This document shows, piece after piece, positions 24,128 to 36,584 of a stretch of 64,000 nucleotides of DNA. Made by a program: the position numbers and the translations under genes. This stretch comes from Gelatoporia subvermispora B. Lineage: Eukaryota > Basidiomycota > Agaricomycetes > Polyporales > Gelatoporiaceae. Each line of letters starts with the position of its first letter. Position 1 is the first letter of the stretch. The notes beneath the pieces are model-generated. The model ran no database searches and had not been told where the DNA came from. It worked only from the letters and a program-made list of their open reading frames with translations. The stretch covers positions 550,895 to 614,894 of the forward strand of contig KB445804.1 in the NCBI GenBank assembly GCA_000320605.2, in the 5' to 3' direction.

Positions 24128-25460
24128 ATGCATCTCTCAGAGCTGATATCGACCCTCCCGCAATCTCTCGTAGATGCACTCGATGCTCTGGGAATCCGAA
24201 CAGACGCGGATCTGCTTTTCTCGTGTCCGAGCAATGAGATTTTTAAAAAGTTACCAACAGGAACTATCAGTCTCAGAGACTTCAGCACACTTATTTCGGA
24301 TGTCGCGGAACTTGCTTCAGCACCTAGCACACTTGGCCACGAAATCTACGGAGCTGAAGCTAAACGGCGAGAAGACCTATATGAGGAAGACTTTCGGACT
24401 GGGCTTCCAATGTTAGATGAGATTCTTGGTGGACTGATTCCTCCGCGGGTCATCGAAGTATCCGGAGACAGAGGTTCTGGAAAGACCGCAAGTCTTACTG
24501 GCATCTTTATCTTGCTGGCGACACTAAGTTCTGTAGACTTTAGCATCACAATTCGTCTTGCGGCACCTCTCCCGCGTACACGAATCTAGTGCGCTGTGGA
24601 TCGATACTACTGGAGACTCGTTCTCGCCAGAGAGGATGGAGACTCTCTTGCAAATGTACGAATCTGAGGTATGTCATTAGGCATCAAGAGATATTCGAGG
24701 CCTCGCTTAATACGTGCTCTGAGCAAGGATGCGTCTTCCGTTTTGGAAAGGCTTCAAGTTGCCTTAGCTTTTGATATTGGAACGGCACAAGAAATTCTTC
24801 GGTCATTGCAAGACTCCCTGGCTGTATGCATGTTTTTGTTTTTTGTCGTTTGTTACCTGGACGGCGTGATCGAATTGGTTAAGTCAGATCCTACTTCTCC
24901 GCCTGCCATACGTTGCATTGTGATAGACACCGTCACTCCCCTTATTGGCCCCCTTCTTAGTGCTGTATCATCGCAAGGTAATCAAGTCACGCACCCTGGT
25001 TTGTGGCTCTTGAAATTCAATATTCAGCAGGTCACGCTACTATGACGACTTTCATGCACGAGCTCCGTGCATTGTCTAACAAATTTTCGCTAACAATCCT
25101 CGTAAGTTCCTTCAGCATCACAACGAACTAGTGTGAGTATTGAGGCAATGCTACGTAGGTCATCAATTCATCCACGGGTGCAGCACCTCGGAATCGAGAC
25201 TCGGCCTTCTTCGACACGGATCGCAAGCCTGCACTGGGGCCATCCTTCACATTCATGACTGATACCACGGTTTGGCTCACAAAACATGCGGCACAGAATG
25301 ATGAACGGGACAGTAACACAGTAGTCGCAGAGGTGTTCAGATCACGCAAGGCGGTAAGCCTCTCGGTCCCCCGTTTGGATCATGGTGTCTGAACAGCTTT
25401 CAGACCTCTCGAACATGGTGCACTGTCAAACTCCGTGACGGGGCGCTGCACAGCACTTGA
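24128..25460 (+). CDS. RAD51 paralogue (RAD51D-like RecA-family ATPase)
   Basis: Exons 24128-24491, 24544-24668, 24728-24823, 24884-24977, 25031-25101, 25159-25353 and 25404-25460 give 333 residues. The N-terminal 80 residues resemble the small helical domain of RAD51D. The core shows TGLPMLDEILGG, the Walker A motif GDRGSGKT (about 113-120) and the Walker B strand RCIVIDTV (about 204-210), then TILVINSSTGAAP and TDTTVWLTKHA in the expected order. Such paralogues help load or stabilise RAD51 filaments in homologous recombination. Assignment to RAD51D rather than XRCC2 or RAD51C is tentative. The first intron must start at a weak GTCTTA donor to keep phase (a nearby GCAAGT has the wrong phase), and the last acceptor is chosen between two AGs. 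It converges with TMS1 (221 bp between stops). Confidence 0.82.
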
Positions 25461-25681
25461 GAGCATTCCCTTGAGCCATTATATAGACTATCGCGTGTAC
25501 ACGTCCTTGTTCGATTTTCAATGATAATGTCACATCCATCCGCCGTAGACTAGTATATGAAGTACAATGTATAAGTGACACGAGATCGTTCATGCCATAT
25601 CATCACATATAATGCTCAGTAGAAGTCATCAAACCTATTTTATGATCAGATGGGACGCTAGCGGAATCAAATGCGTGGGAC

Positions 25682-27542
25682 CTACCGGTCGGGGAGAAGT
25701 ACGGGTGCAAGCAGGCTCCACATATAGAGCAGCATGCAGACCCAGCTGGATACGACACGCATCCACATTGCAACTTCCGAGCGACCGATATACACGTCTT
25801 CATCGTGGCTGGAATGGGTCGCCTTGACAACATTCCTGCATGGAAGTCAGTACTAAATACACCTAGCTGTAATGGAGTATACATACCAGTCGGTAAGGAG
25901 CATGGCAACATACATCGCACCAATGGCGAAGATGACATGGAACCACGAATACTTAGTCATACATACTGTCAGTCTATCTGATGGAGTTGACATAGAGAAG
26001 CCACGTACGTTATACTTAGTGCCAGATCGTTCGTCATCTCTGGTCTCCCCGACTGCATCATCATCCTCATCATCATCCCATTGCTCGTTCAATGCCGATG
26101 CGGGAATTGCACTGAAACAAAAGTTAGCTGACCAAACAGTGCTAGTACGAGACCAACTCTACCCACCCTGCTTCAACAGCTGCCAACAATGCCTGGTAGC
26201 GGGGTGTCTCCGTGCGACTAGGCTGCGTATTGACAACGCCCAACTCCGAGTGGTCGATGTCATCCGTCGGGAGCTGCAGCGCACCTCCCTTCTTACCTTT
26301 CCCGACCAAGGCACGGCTCTGCGTAGCCGCACGACTCGTCGAGTACGCAATCGCAAGGAACGTGAAAACGGCACCAAGAATAATAGTGGTGTTGCGTGTG
26401 CCTTCGACAGTGCCTGCGCCCCCGCGGCGCAGCGGGTTACACGTCTCGTGCGCGTGATTGCCGACTGCGGACATGATGAGGTACGTGCAGTACGCTGCGA
26501 CCATGCTCGACTGCGCAAGACCAGAGCGTGGGTTGTGCTCCTGAACTTTGGGATGAACAGACATAATCGTGATGATCATGCAGAGCGCGAGGTTGAAGGA
26601 GATGAAGAAGCGGTTGAGCGTGCAGCCCGAGTCGGCGAAGAACGCGTAGAGCACGCCTGTGAGCGCAATCGTCGCCGCGTACATGCCCGCGGTCGAGCCG
26701 ATCAGGATCCATTGCCAGATATTTGAGTTGGACTGTTCCCAATTCTCGAGGCACGTCTCTGACCAGGAGTGCGCGAAGTCGACCAGGAGGACGAGACCGA
26801 GGAGGATGAACATGGTGGCTCCAATCATGGCAATGTAATTACCCCAGAACATGAAAAAGCCGTTCGGGATAAAGAAGGAGACGGCGACAAGCACGAGCCA
26901 GAGCAGGACCTTCGGGCCCCACCATCTGAGACATGCCTCAGCAGAACCGTTGAACGGGAGAGGATCATACTTACCCGTTCTGAATTGCAGCCCGCTTATC
27001 CTTCGTGTCTTTGACACCTATCAGAGAGAGACTGAGGATGACGTGGAAGAGTGACAGTGCGAAGCATATCCGATGCACCTATGGGTACAACCGCGTAAGG
27101 TGAAGACGTGACAATTGAGAAATGATTGAACGCACAGCGAGAACACCATAACATTTTCCTTCCGCACAATCCATCTTCAAGTACCCATTACTTATCTTCT
27201 CGAGTTGCTCGATGATCAAACGACTCTTCATAAGCCATGCTAACATGGAGTCAAGACAGAAAATGATCTGGATGGCAGTCAGAGATATTACCACCATACG
27301 CAAATGGAAGGACACGTACAGCAAAGCCAACACGAGTCGCGATCGAAGAGTTACAGTTACATGATTTGAAGAACATCGATGCTGGACAAGACTAGTGAGC
27401 TTTGAACACCACCGATATTGTGAAGACGTTTGGCTCTGAACATACCGGCGGTCGACGTGAAGCAAAAAGCAAGGCCAGCCAAACATGACGATGCAACAGT
27501 CCCGAATGCACCGGCCAGCGGGATAGAAAGCAACACGCCCAT
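25682..27542 (-). CDS. TMS1: SERINC/TMS1-family multipass membrane protein
   Basis: Exons 27446-27542, 27320-27381, 27136-27267, 26975-27078, 26167-26925, 26009-26111, 25887-25951 and 25682-25835 join to 491 residues. Family landmarks in order: N-terminal MGVLLSIPLAG, a Cys-containing SCNCNSSIATR, DCAEGKCYGVLAVHRICFAL, WWGPKVLLWLVLVAVSFFIP, FWGNYIAMIGA, YAFFADSGCTLNRFFISFNL, SHWVHPK-like MSVHPKVQEHNPRSGL, and the C-terminal YSWFHVIFAIGAMYVAMLLT and VSSWVCMLLYMW. About ten membrane helices are expected. The family (serine incorporator in animals, Tms1 in yeast) sits in vacuolar, endosomal or plasma membranes; the proposed role in serine incorporation into lipids is family knowledge and debated. 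An acidic cytosolic loop (DDDEDDD) near residue 400 is typical. A TATA-like TTATATAAG lies near 27631-27640. Confidence 0.93.
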
Positions 27543-27792
27543 GGTCGTGCGAGGCTATGTGGTTACAGACAGACAGCTTTGCGTCGCTCATACTCACCGC
27601 TCCGCGCTCTCCGCCTGCGCGCTACCGTTGCTTATATAAGCACGTTCGAGCGAATTAACTGTGGAGTCCACGCCGAAGAACTCTTATCTAACGCAACCAT
27701 AGTAGCATTCGATGCCCATAGAACACAAAACGGAAGCGCGTAATTTTTCGTTTTTAGGTAAATGTTCACTTTCGAAGGAATGAGACCATATT

Positions 27793-28190
27793 TTACTGAC
27801 CATCAGCTCCTGAGTCTCCTAACCCTTCGCCCACAGTCCTTGTTCGATTATCGGACTTTGCACAACCCGGGTTGCACTCCTCTATTTTATAAGCAGCAAG
27901 ACGATTGCGGTATTTGATTACGATGCGACCATAATTTCCGAGAAGGAATTCTGAGTCCATAGACCAGATCTTCGTATCAAAGAAGCGGAGGGTTTCAAGA
28001 GTTCTAGAGTAAGCCTGAAACAATTTGGCCCGCAAAACCAATTGAAGCAGGGCATCCCCAGACCATTGTCTGCATCGGCTAACCCACAAGCTCTGAGACT
28101 CTCAAGGACGAAGAAGATTAGCTTTGGTACATAGCGCACGAACTCAGTGGAACACAAGAATAGTGAATTTGAAGGGTCCCCCAACGTGTT
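27793..28190 (-). pseudogene. Relic of a fourth F-box family member (C-terminal fragment)
   Basis: On the minus strand, 28100-28170 encodes RYVPKLIFFVLESL, matching the family block YAPRFARFCVLKHF, and in another frame 27950-28060 encodes AKLFQAYSRTLETLRFF, matching ARLFLVHCKTLEHLAFL of copy 3. The order is as in the intact genes, but the two pieces are in different frames, the sequence between them is shortened, and no F-box or N-terminal part is present. It lies just downstream of copy 2 in the same orientation, as expected of a decayed tandem copy. Confidence 0.6.
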
Positions 28191-28283
28191 ACAAGATCTT
28201 TTCATGTGTATGTCCGTCTAAGATGTACAGATTCGCATTGCATTCATCTGGACAGAGTCTCATGCAAGATTCCCCCATGTTCA

Positions 28284-30483
28284 TTAAAAATACCATGAGT
28301 GCGTACGGCCAGTAGAACACGGATAATACTCATCTGGCGCGAAGAATTGCCACGTCATCGGCTTTTTCCAACAGAAGTACAAGACCACGGTGCTCCCTGC
28401 GCGTTCATGGGTATCTACGGTACGTAGGATGTCGCTACCGGAGATGTGATCAAGTCGTCTTAATGATTGGCAGTGGGCCATGAATAGCTTCCCGACAGCG
28501 CGCAATCCTCTAGGATCATCGTCGACCATGTCGTGAGGGAAGAGAACGTCTGTCACGGGTGGGCAGCTAGCCTCGATGTGTGGGAGGTCCCCGATTCGGC
28601 ATCCTCCTTCGGCATCGACACGGAGGTTCCATGCAAAGTGCTGCAAGTGCTGGAATTGTGAGAACCTCGGAGCGTACTCCCATGTTGCGTGTGGCCATGG
28701 ACAAGGCCTCAGTTCGAATTTCCGGCCACTTGCGAGGCGAATGAGCGTGAGAGCTACAAGCATGGGGAACGCGTCCGCTAGGCGATCAATGAGGTCAAGG
28801 CCAGCGTAGCGAATGCCCCCCAAGGCCAGGACACGCAATGGTGCTGTGCTAAGCGAATTAATGAGCGCCATGAGGTGAATTTGATCAAGGCCGGGCCCGC
28901 AACAGAGCCTCAAGTGCGTGAGTTGCAGTCCATTAGTCTGGGAGGCGCACACTGCAATCCACGTACAAAATTTGGGAACAGAAGAAAGGGGAATTTGCAT
29001 GAGATCGAGTCGTTGAAGAGAACGGAAGGGATTGCATCGCATCGCGAATTCTAGTGTGAGTCCGGGAAACGTGACCGGCATAACCACTGAGGTGAGGCGG
29101 ATGACAGCAGTGCGCACTCTAACGAAAAGGCGAAGGAGCTCCAGTAGACCCTGATCCGCTGTCCCGTCGAAGATCAACGAGACGTTCACTGCAGAGGGGA
29201 TAGGGGGCACCTCCTGAGCGCTGGGACAGAAGGGTGGACCGTTGAGTTCAACGGTATGAAGAGTCTTCATCGACGCAACAGTTCGCAGCATCTTGGATGT
29301 CAGCGTTAACCCCGAGCATTTCAACCTGGAGAGGTTGACACGCCCCATGATCTCCTCCACAGCGAATGATATAGGCTGCCAGAATGTTTCATGGTCCCCG
29401 ATTACGTACCGCTGGATGCCGCTTGGCCACTCGTTTTCTACGTGCAACGACTGCATGCCACGAAGTATGTCTGTGCGGCAGAGCATGAAACCTAACTGTG
29501 GCAAAATCCTCGTTATCGAGTCTTCCATGTAGACGCGAGTGCAAGCGATGCCTTCATCGCTAGAAATTCTGCGAAACCTCTCGATATCAAAATCAAAAAA
29601 GAATTTGGCAGCGGACATATTGATGACGGAAGACTATTTCCGTGAGGTGTCAGGAAGATGCGCCATAATTTAGTTCGATAGTCACCTTGAATATGTACGC
29701 GATAGATACTTTGCGTAGAGCACGGCAGACTTGTCCCAAAGCGCGTACTTCCGCACGATCAGCGACGCTCAATATGGTGTCATATAGCTCTTGTGGCAAG
29801 TCAAGGAGACAGATGGCTTGGAATATAGGCGATGAGTTTTCCATGATTGCGGAAACCTCAGCTGAGACGAAACCTTCAGAAAGAAGCTTGTATAGTATAT
29901 TGAAAAAACTTGCCAATCTGAGTTCCGTACCAAACCTGGGGGATGAGCGAGCTCAGCCTCCACTTTTCCGTAAATGCTTGTAGAATGAGAGGGAAATTTC
30001 GACTGGTTGAAGCCATCACCAGATGATAGTCCGAGGCGAAGGAACAAAAGTGCTTTAGGTGCAGTTCATAGCGACCTCGGTGCCGTCCACCAAGGTCCAG
30101 AGACCCCTATACATTCCGGATTATTCGTCTGTAGGAAATCATGGCATATTAATGTACTCACAGTGTGAAAACCTCTCAATGTGTCGAAAAAGCGCTGCAC
30201 GCGAAACATACTACTACAGTGCTCGTATATGAAACGATAGTCATCGGGACGCCTGCTTTTCGTGAACATCTCTTGTACGAGTTGATCTGTCAGCTGCAAT
30301 ATCATGTTGATTTCTTGCCTTTCATATAGTCTAATTGCAACGTAACGTTTGGGAACTGAATAGAAATCCTCTGAATGTTGACTGACGCATCATGGTGATA
30401 CTAGTATGGAGACACGTACAGACTGCATATCTGTCCCCTGATATCCGATCCATCTCTAAGTAGCGCTGGTCTTCCGAATCCAT
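28284..30483 (-). CDS. F-box/LRR-like protein, copy 2
   Basis: Exons 30420-30483, 30162-30355, 29914-30106, 29686-29861 and 28284-29633 join in frame to 658 residues. The start MDSEDQ matches copy 3 (MDSEDE). The N-terminal family domain shows IRLYERQE, VQRFFDTLRGFH, LDLGGRHRGRYELHLKHF and KWRLSSLIPQVWYGTQI. The F-box is CLLDLPQELYDTILSV, with VRALGQVCRALRKVSIAYIF. A leucine-rich region of about 400 residues follows, containing ATWEYAPRFSQF and KLFMAHCQSLRRL. F-box proteins present substrates to SCF ubiquitin ligases through Skp1; the target here is unknown, and the N-terminal domain is not one I can name. Intron 3 (29862-29913) begins with GCAAGT, i.e. a GC-AG intron at the position where copies 1 and 3 have GT-AG. 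Confidence 0.85.
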
Positions 30484-31436
30484 GCGTACTACGCGTCGCC
30501 CGAAGAATTTGAGTCCACTAAATCTTGCCAAGGCTAGTCACAGAAAGGCAGGGGTGAGTTCGGAGTAAAAGTGACCATGTCCTGGATTATCATGATTGAG
30601 CCGCCCGCAATCCTCGTGGCGAGAGCGAGTTCCACATGAGTCTCGAGCCGCCTTCGTTCTGACGTACTGCATAGAACTGCTGATGTAAGCACCCTGACAC
30701 TGAGTAGGAGTCTGGGACCGCATCGTGACACTTCGCTGTAGGCACCGCGCCGATGGTGGCGGGGTATAGCTCTAGAGCGGCCAAATTCTAATCTTCCGTG
30801 CTTCATATGCAACGGACGCCATGCAATTGAATCCAGTGCTTAGTGATGAAACGTGTGTCTTAGCCTCTTCAATTCATGCGGCGGGGGACCGTTCGATCAT
30901 GTCTTTCGTCAACATTTACATCGAGGTACCCATGATTGTTAGTGAATCGCAGTCACTTTGCAAAGCATGCCAGGGTAGCAGATGCATCGATTAATCAATA
31001 ATGGCAACAGCTATAAACTCGGCGATGGAGTACACATTAGGTACAACAAACAAGGTCCAATATAGTAGGGGTTTCTTCGTCCATAATCATACACCAGTCC
31101 AAGATTGAAGAGATGGTGCAGATATCACACCAACTGGCGGTGACAGTCTGATCCAGTAGTCGTGTACGATCGCAGGGACGGCAACATAGGATGTGGAATA
31201 TACATTGGTGAAGGATGCTATTTGATCCTTCGATAAAGTCCTCCGTAGAGAGCAGCTCGCTGTCGCCCAAAGTGTAGGGAAGCGTGGCATACACTATGAT
31301 CGTTGCGATAATCCTCAAATTGCGAGGACTACAGTGAGGCTCAAGACCTGGGTTGCTATGATGGTTTAGACGAACGCTTCTAATCAAGAGCATGACTTCG
31401 ACTTACATGAATGGCGGTATGCAACCGACGCCCAAA
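30484..31436. other. Intergenic region with a weak minus-strand open frame
   Basis: No supported gene. A 118-codon minus-strand frame (31037-31393) has a fairly protein-like composition (for example LGDSELLSTEDFIEG and ISSILDWCMIMDEETP) but no start context, splice partner or recognised domain. A second minus-strand stretch at 30534-30800 is similar in quality. Either may be a fragment of a decayed gene. Confidence 0.3.
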
Positions 31437-33007
31437 TCACAAAATATCAGTGACCGATTCGAGGAGAACCTTCGGTTTCAACAGCAAGTTGCGCGTCAAC
31501 ACAGGCTCGCTCATTCGCTCATAATTCAAGCCAGTGCTCCCATTTGTGCCGTATCCATTAACAGATCCGTTGAGGGATCCATTTTCTTGGGATGTCGAAT
31601 CGCTATCCCCAGCAGTCGGTCCTGTTCTCCTGGTGCAAGTCAACCCGAGTTCCACAGTGCACAAGACCCTGCTTCGTTCCGATGCGTGTCCCGCATAGAT
31701 ATTTTCCATGGTGGCCCAGTCGAACCATCTCTCCGGCTCCTTCTCCTTCTCTTTCCGCTTCGTACCTCGCGGTGGGATCCAAGTCACTTGGAACACAGTG
31801 CTCATAACACCCTCCTTCATAGCACTTGCGATTCGCTCGGCACTTTGTCCTATCCGTACAAGTGCCGCACCGAAGCGCGCCCGCAATGGCTCGCGGTGTG
31901 TGCCTCGGGAATCAGTGCAGCCTGAGAGTGCGAGGATCGCGAGTAGGCCGCGAATGTTGGTGTCCAGCAGATTACGCAGCGGATCTGCTTGACCACCGCC
32001 GGCTGGAGTAGGAAGGAGTGCCCGAGCATGTGTGTATGTCAATGCACGCCAACGGGATGAGGTAGGTTGTGGCTCTATGAACCTTCGCTTTATATCATGT
32101 AGGCTTAGACTACCTGAAGTTGCTCACCAGCACGATGCATATGCTCAAATACTCCGTTCAAGAATTGATCGACATCCGCCGGCAGCCCATAGCAAAACGC
32201 ATCCAAGACCTTGCCCACACAGGACACCTCCCATGCTTGGATTGCGAACTGCACAAGCGTAGGATCTGCCATGTGGTCCCGTGAGGCAAGCAAGTTCATC
32301 ATCACTGGTCCTAGGGCGTTGTTTACCAACTCGCGATCGGAAGTACGCGTGAGGTCCCTACTCCGATCAAGGGAAGAGGAGAATTCATCTGCTACGGATG
32401 CTGATAGCTGTACGATCTCCGAGTTGAGGTCGTGAATTGCTTGCAGAAGTTGTGCGCCGGACCACTCGTCCGTTTTGCTGAGGAATGTTCGAAGGCTCCC
32501 CGCCTCCTCCGTGCGCTCTTGCAGTGCCCGGTGTACCACGGAATATGAAGCAAGGAGGGAATTGTATGACGTCCGTAGGGTGTCTGTTTCCGGTGCAAGT
32601 GGAAATTGTATTCGCTCTTCGGGGCGCATCGAGGACATGGGTGATGCCAGGAGATCGTACGTTACGAGCGACTCTCGAGCCGATCGTAAGTCATTTTCCA
32701 GGGAGGAGATTCGCTCTTGCAAGATGGCATTCTCGCGCTCCAGAGTTTGGATACGTTGCCGGTCCTTCTCCCGCTCCTGTCCAGAGCGTGGACGGTCGCG
32801 ATCTGGTTCGCGTCGATCCCTATCCCTGTCCCTGGTCACTTCGCGACGCAAATCTGACGCTTGGTAACCGCGGTAGGTAGGCAATGAGGTGGTCGAAGTG
32901 ATACGCACGGAATAGCCGTCGTCGGACAAGGTGTAAGGGGCCTCCAGATCGTCAGATAATCGTACTGGGGGCAGAATCCAATCGAGGAAGCTCCAAAGCG
33001 AGTTCAT
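31437..33007 (-). CDS. Coiled-coil protein of unknown function
   Basis: Exons 32128-33007 and 31437-32074 join in phase 1 to 505 residues. After an N-terminal hydrophobic-aromatic segment (SLWSFLDWILPP) there is an Arg/Asp-rich stretch and a clear coiled coil (RQRIQTLERENAILQERISSLENDLRSAR, written here only as a description of the heptad region at about residues 83-112). A helical conserved part follows (LHDLNSEIVQLSASVADEF-like, then PTLVQFAIQAWEVSCV and FLNGVFEHM), and the second exon contains FGAALVRIGQSAERI and a Ser/Gly/Asn-rich linker. The shape fits a scaffold conserved among mushrooms. No enzymatic motif is seen. It lies between F-box copies 2 and 3 on the same strand but shows no similarity to them. 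Confidence 0.8.
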
Positions 33008-33547
33008 CAGAGTTGAGCGGTACGTTCATGCGTCAGCGGGATTTGCAACCAGGCATGCGCGGCTCGTGTTCATGGAATAATTCCAGGCTGCTGCTGCTGC
33101 TATGATTCGGCAAGCCGTGAAAAAGAACTGCGATCCCAATGATAGATAAGAAAGATATCGCAGGAACGATATGAGAGGCTGAGGAAGAGAGAGAGCCCTA
33201 TTGGCCTCGATATGGTGCGTCCTCGCGTTTGCAACGTGAATTCCCCAATGCCGGATTGAGATGGCACGCCCACGGGCCACGCCTCAGTGCCGCCCATGCA
33301 TTGACGCCTTTGCATCGGTGTTGATTACGGAGGCTACTTGATCGATCTATCAGTTGCGGGAGTCGCAGAATACATTGACGAGGGAGTATGTACGCTTAGC
33401 CAAGGATAGAGTGGAATAGATGCAGTCGAAGTGATTCAGTCGGTAGTCGATCATACATATGCATTGATCGACATGGAAGTACAGTATACAAATACAGAAT
33501 GCGAGATTCCCATAACTTCCAACCTCACGTAGCAGCAACGTCGCTGA
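33008..33547. other. Intergenic region between the coiled-coil gene and F-box copy 3
   Basis: 540 bp without a gene; presumed promoter of the coiled-coil gene on the left and 3' end of F-box copy 3 on the right. Confidence 0.4.
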
Positions 33548-35869
33548 CTAGTCCTCGGGGCAGAACCACGAACATCTACTAATGATGCGATCTGGATTAT
33601 ACATTGTTGACTTGCCTGTATGTACCTCCCACTGATGTGATATGATGTCGATTTTCCCGTCCAAGCCACGCTGGATATCGAACGCCAGGACAGGCGACGT
33701 CCTATGGAGGAATGCGAGATGTTCGAGGGTCTTGCAATGGACTAAGAATAGTCTAGCCAAGCATTTCCACTCGAAGCATGAGTGCTCCTCTACTGCATCA
33801 TTCCACCGGGAAGGGAAGGGGATTGAATGCTCCGGGTATCCAGACTCCATCAGGGGTAGGTCCCACGCTGTGGTTGCGAAAGCTGGCTCCATGCAGAAGT
33901 TCCATGCGAAGTACTTCAAGCACTGGAAGCGGGCGAGATGAGGTGCATATTCCCAAGTAGTATGTGGCCAGACACATGGCTTGGTTTCCGTTTGCAGCCA
34001 ATTCTCGCGACGCACAAGAGTGAGAGCTTCAAGGCGAGGGAATTTCTCGGCAACACAATCGAATACGTCCAGGCCGGCATACAAAATACCTTCTAGAGCG
34101 AGGATGCGCAGTGGTGCCGACTCTAGCGCATCCACGAGAGACACGATCTGCGTTCGATCCAATCCCCTGCTCATTTCAAGCTTGAAATGTGTGAGGCGTA
34201 GCCCGTTTCCGGTCGAAGCTCCAGTTCGTATCCAAGCGATGAATTGGTGTATATCTTCCATCGAGATCTCGCAAATATAGAGGCGTTCTAATGTGCGGAA
34301 AGGGTTGCATCGTTGAAAGAAACCGGCGGGAGATTCGGGGATGTAGAGTGGAGTGTCTCTGAAGGCTGTGATAATGAGGCAACGGACACATGGCGTCAAC
34401 GCAAGTAGCTCCAGAATATCATCTTGTGCGTCTCGGTGGTAGACCCAAGAGACATTCACAACAGATGACATGCGTGGTAGAGTTGCCAGCACCTCGACGG
34501 ACAATTGGGACGGGAAATCGTTGAGTTGCAGTCTGCGTAGGGTACCCATTTGTGCGAGAGCCGTAAGTATGGGAGGTGTGAGGCCAAAGGACACGGACTG
34601 AAAGCGGGTGAGCCGGACCCTTCTCAAAACCTCTTCGATGCCTCGTAAGATCGGCTGCCAGTAGTCGTCATATCCCTGGGAGCCAGCATTGATCCCAATG
34701 CGCTCTTTCACTACACTGATCCAAGCATCCTTGACCGACAACGATCGCATGCGCCGAAGAGGCTCCTCGTGCGCGAGTAAGAGGTCGATCTCTGATAAAA
34801 ATTTGGCTTGCGCATCTTGCGCCTGTTGATGAAGATTTGCACGAGCTTCTTCCTCACTCATATCCAGTAACTGGGCTGATCCTCCGTAGTTACGGAGGAG
34901 ATCGAACTTCAAGGTGACCTCACGTCTCTAACAAAGATTTATCAATGCAATATCCCTTTCTGGATCTTTCCGATCTGTAGGACACACCTCGTAGATGAAT
35001 GATATTGAAATCTCACGGAGAACGCGACAGGTAGCACCCAGGCGACGCACGTCTTCCGTTGCAGCGTGTCTCATGATGTGGTAATGCAATTCCGGAGGTA
35101 AGTCAAGTAGACAGAGTTTCTGAAACTTAGGTGGCATCTTGGCCAAGGCCTTCATGACTTTCTCTATGCCAACCGAGGAGCATGAATGAACACTACGTGT
35201 GAGGAGAAAGAATTGTAGCATGCTCACTGATCCGGGTGGCATACCAATCTTCGTTGATGTCTGGGCTCAATCGCCACTTCTGCATGAACCCCTTGATAAA
35301 TGAGGGGGTGGAGAAGTCGTATCTCGTCATTTCCATAACTTCACCATCAACTTGCTGCTCATAAGCGCTCCGGGTTGCATGTTGCATAACAAGATAGAAG
35401 TCCGTAACGAAGGCCATAAATCGTCTCAAATGAGACTCGTAGCGTCGCTGATGTCGTCCTGTTAAGTCTAAGTATCCCTGACGATGCAAGACAATCAATG
35501 CATGCGCCGTAAGAGAGGCAGCATCGCAAACCTTATGAAAGCCAACAAGAGTCTCAAAGAAGCGTTCAACGCGAGGTACGACGATTGAACTGGACTCGAA
35601 ATTCGTTTCAAGTTCCTTCCTGAATTCTGACAAACGGTGCTCTCCCGATTGTGAGAAGAACTCTGCACGTCTCATGTCCATCTTGCGTTCAGCTTCCCTT
35701 TTCGCGTATAATCTCAGTTCAATGGTTGGTTGCGTGGCTGACGGCATGTTTCATTTAGTGTTGATGTTTAGATTGACCATAACGTACGGACGAAACACTC
35801 ACGAAACCATGAACCGGAGGATTTAGCGGTACACTCTTGCTCATACTCTCTTTCATCTTCAGAATCCAT
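33548..35869 (-). CDS. F-box/LRR-like protein, copy 3
   Basis: Exons 35803-35869, 35532-35737, 35228-35477, 34988-35163 and 33548-34927 join to 692 residues. The same plan as copy 2: MDSEDE start, IELRLYAKREAER, VERFFETLVGFH, LDLTGRHQRRYESHLRRF, KWRLSPDINEDWYATRI, F-box CLLDLPPELHYHIMRHA with VRRLGATCRVLREISISFIY, then a leucine-rich region with TTWEYAPHLARF and ARLFLVHCKTLEHL and an aromatic tail. Exons 2 and 4 have exactly the lengths seen in copy 1 (206 nt) and copy 2 (176 nt). Intron 2 is 54 nt, a multiple of three and free of stops, so an unspliced message would still be translated with 18 extra residues. This is the best-preserved member and probably a functional SCF adaptor; the substrate is unknown. 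Confidence 0.87.
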
Positions 35870-36584
35870 GACAGTTTGTGTTTAAATGAGCAAAGATGAC
35901 AGAAGGACGACGTGCTTCTAAGAAGTGAAAGTGCTGAAGCGCTGAAAGGCCGATGCGGTCGAAGTAGGTGGCAAAGGGTTGAGGGACATCTGCTACGGTA
36001 ACAAAACATGATCGCTCTAAAGCCTTCGTGATCAGACCTATGAATATTGAACATAGAGCCTTTGTAACAGGTTCCACACAAAAGAATGTATCACTGAGCA
36101 TCCATAGTAGTCGCTATGCTTGGAGGAGTGTGGAAAGGAACATCAAGACTGCCAGACCTGAGCTAAGCAAACCTAACAAAGCGCCCGTCAATAATAGAGG
36201 AAGATCGCAGTTTGCATCTAGCTGCATGACACCAGCTTCGACGACGCTCAGCGTTTCAACAATAAGAAGCCTCTGCTTGATTCGCATCAGCAGTAATGAA
36301 TTGATAGTTAATGCCAGCCTCATCTTGACCAGGCCAGACTCCTTCACTGAGACAATTGCACGACTTCCTGACCAAAGTCCATGTTGGAACTGTAATCATC
36401 TGAGTAAAGGAAGAGATGCTGGTATGTAGTAAGGTACGAATGCAGTAGAGGAAACCCGTAAAGACACGTGAGAAAGCACCAGGGATTAGATTCGAAAACA
36501 AGAGATAGCTGTGGCATGCGACATAGATCGTCCGTCCAGGAATGACAAAAATGAAAGCGAGTAACACAGGTGAGTCACAGAACA
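35870..36584. other. Intergenic region between F-box copy 3 and the CAF120-like gene
   Basis: About 715 bp, AT-richer than the neighbours. Short minus-strand frames with hydrophobic stretches occur (36114-36347, 36256-36588), but there is no start, splice or domain support. Read as F-box copy 3 promoter plus the 3' UTR of the next gene. Confidence 0.35.

Noticed and set aside
24487..24543. GC-AG intron for the first intron of the RAD51 paralogue
   Set aside because: GCAAGT is a good GC donor but gives the wrong reading phase with the only usable acceptor, so the GTCTTA donor was preferred.
29874..29913. 40-nt version of F-box copy 2 intron 3
   Set aside because: Also in phase, but unusually short; the 52-nt choice gives an ungapped alignment with copies 1 and 3.
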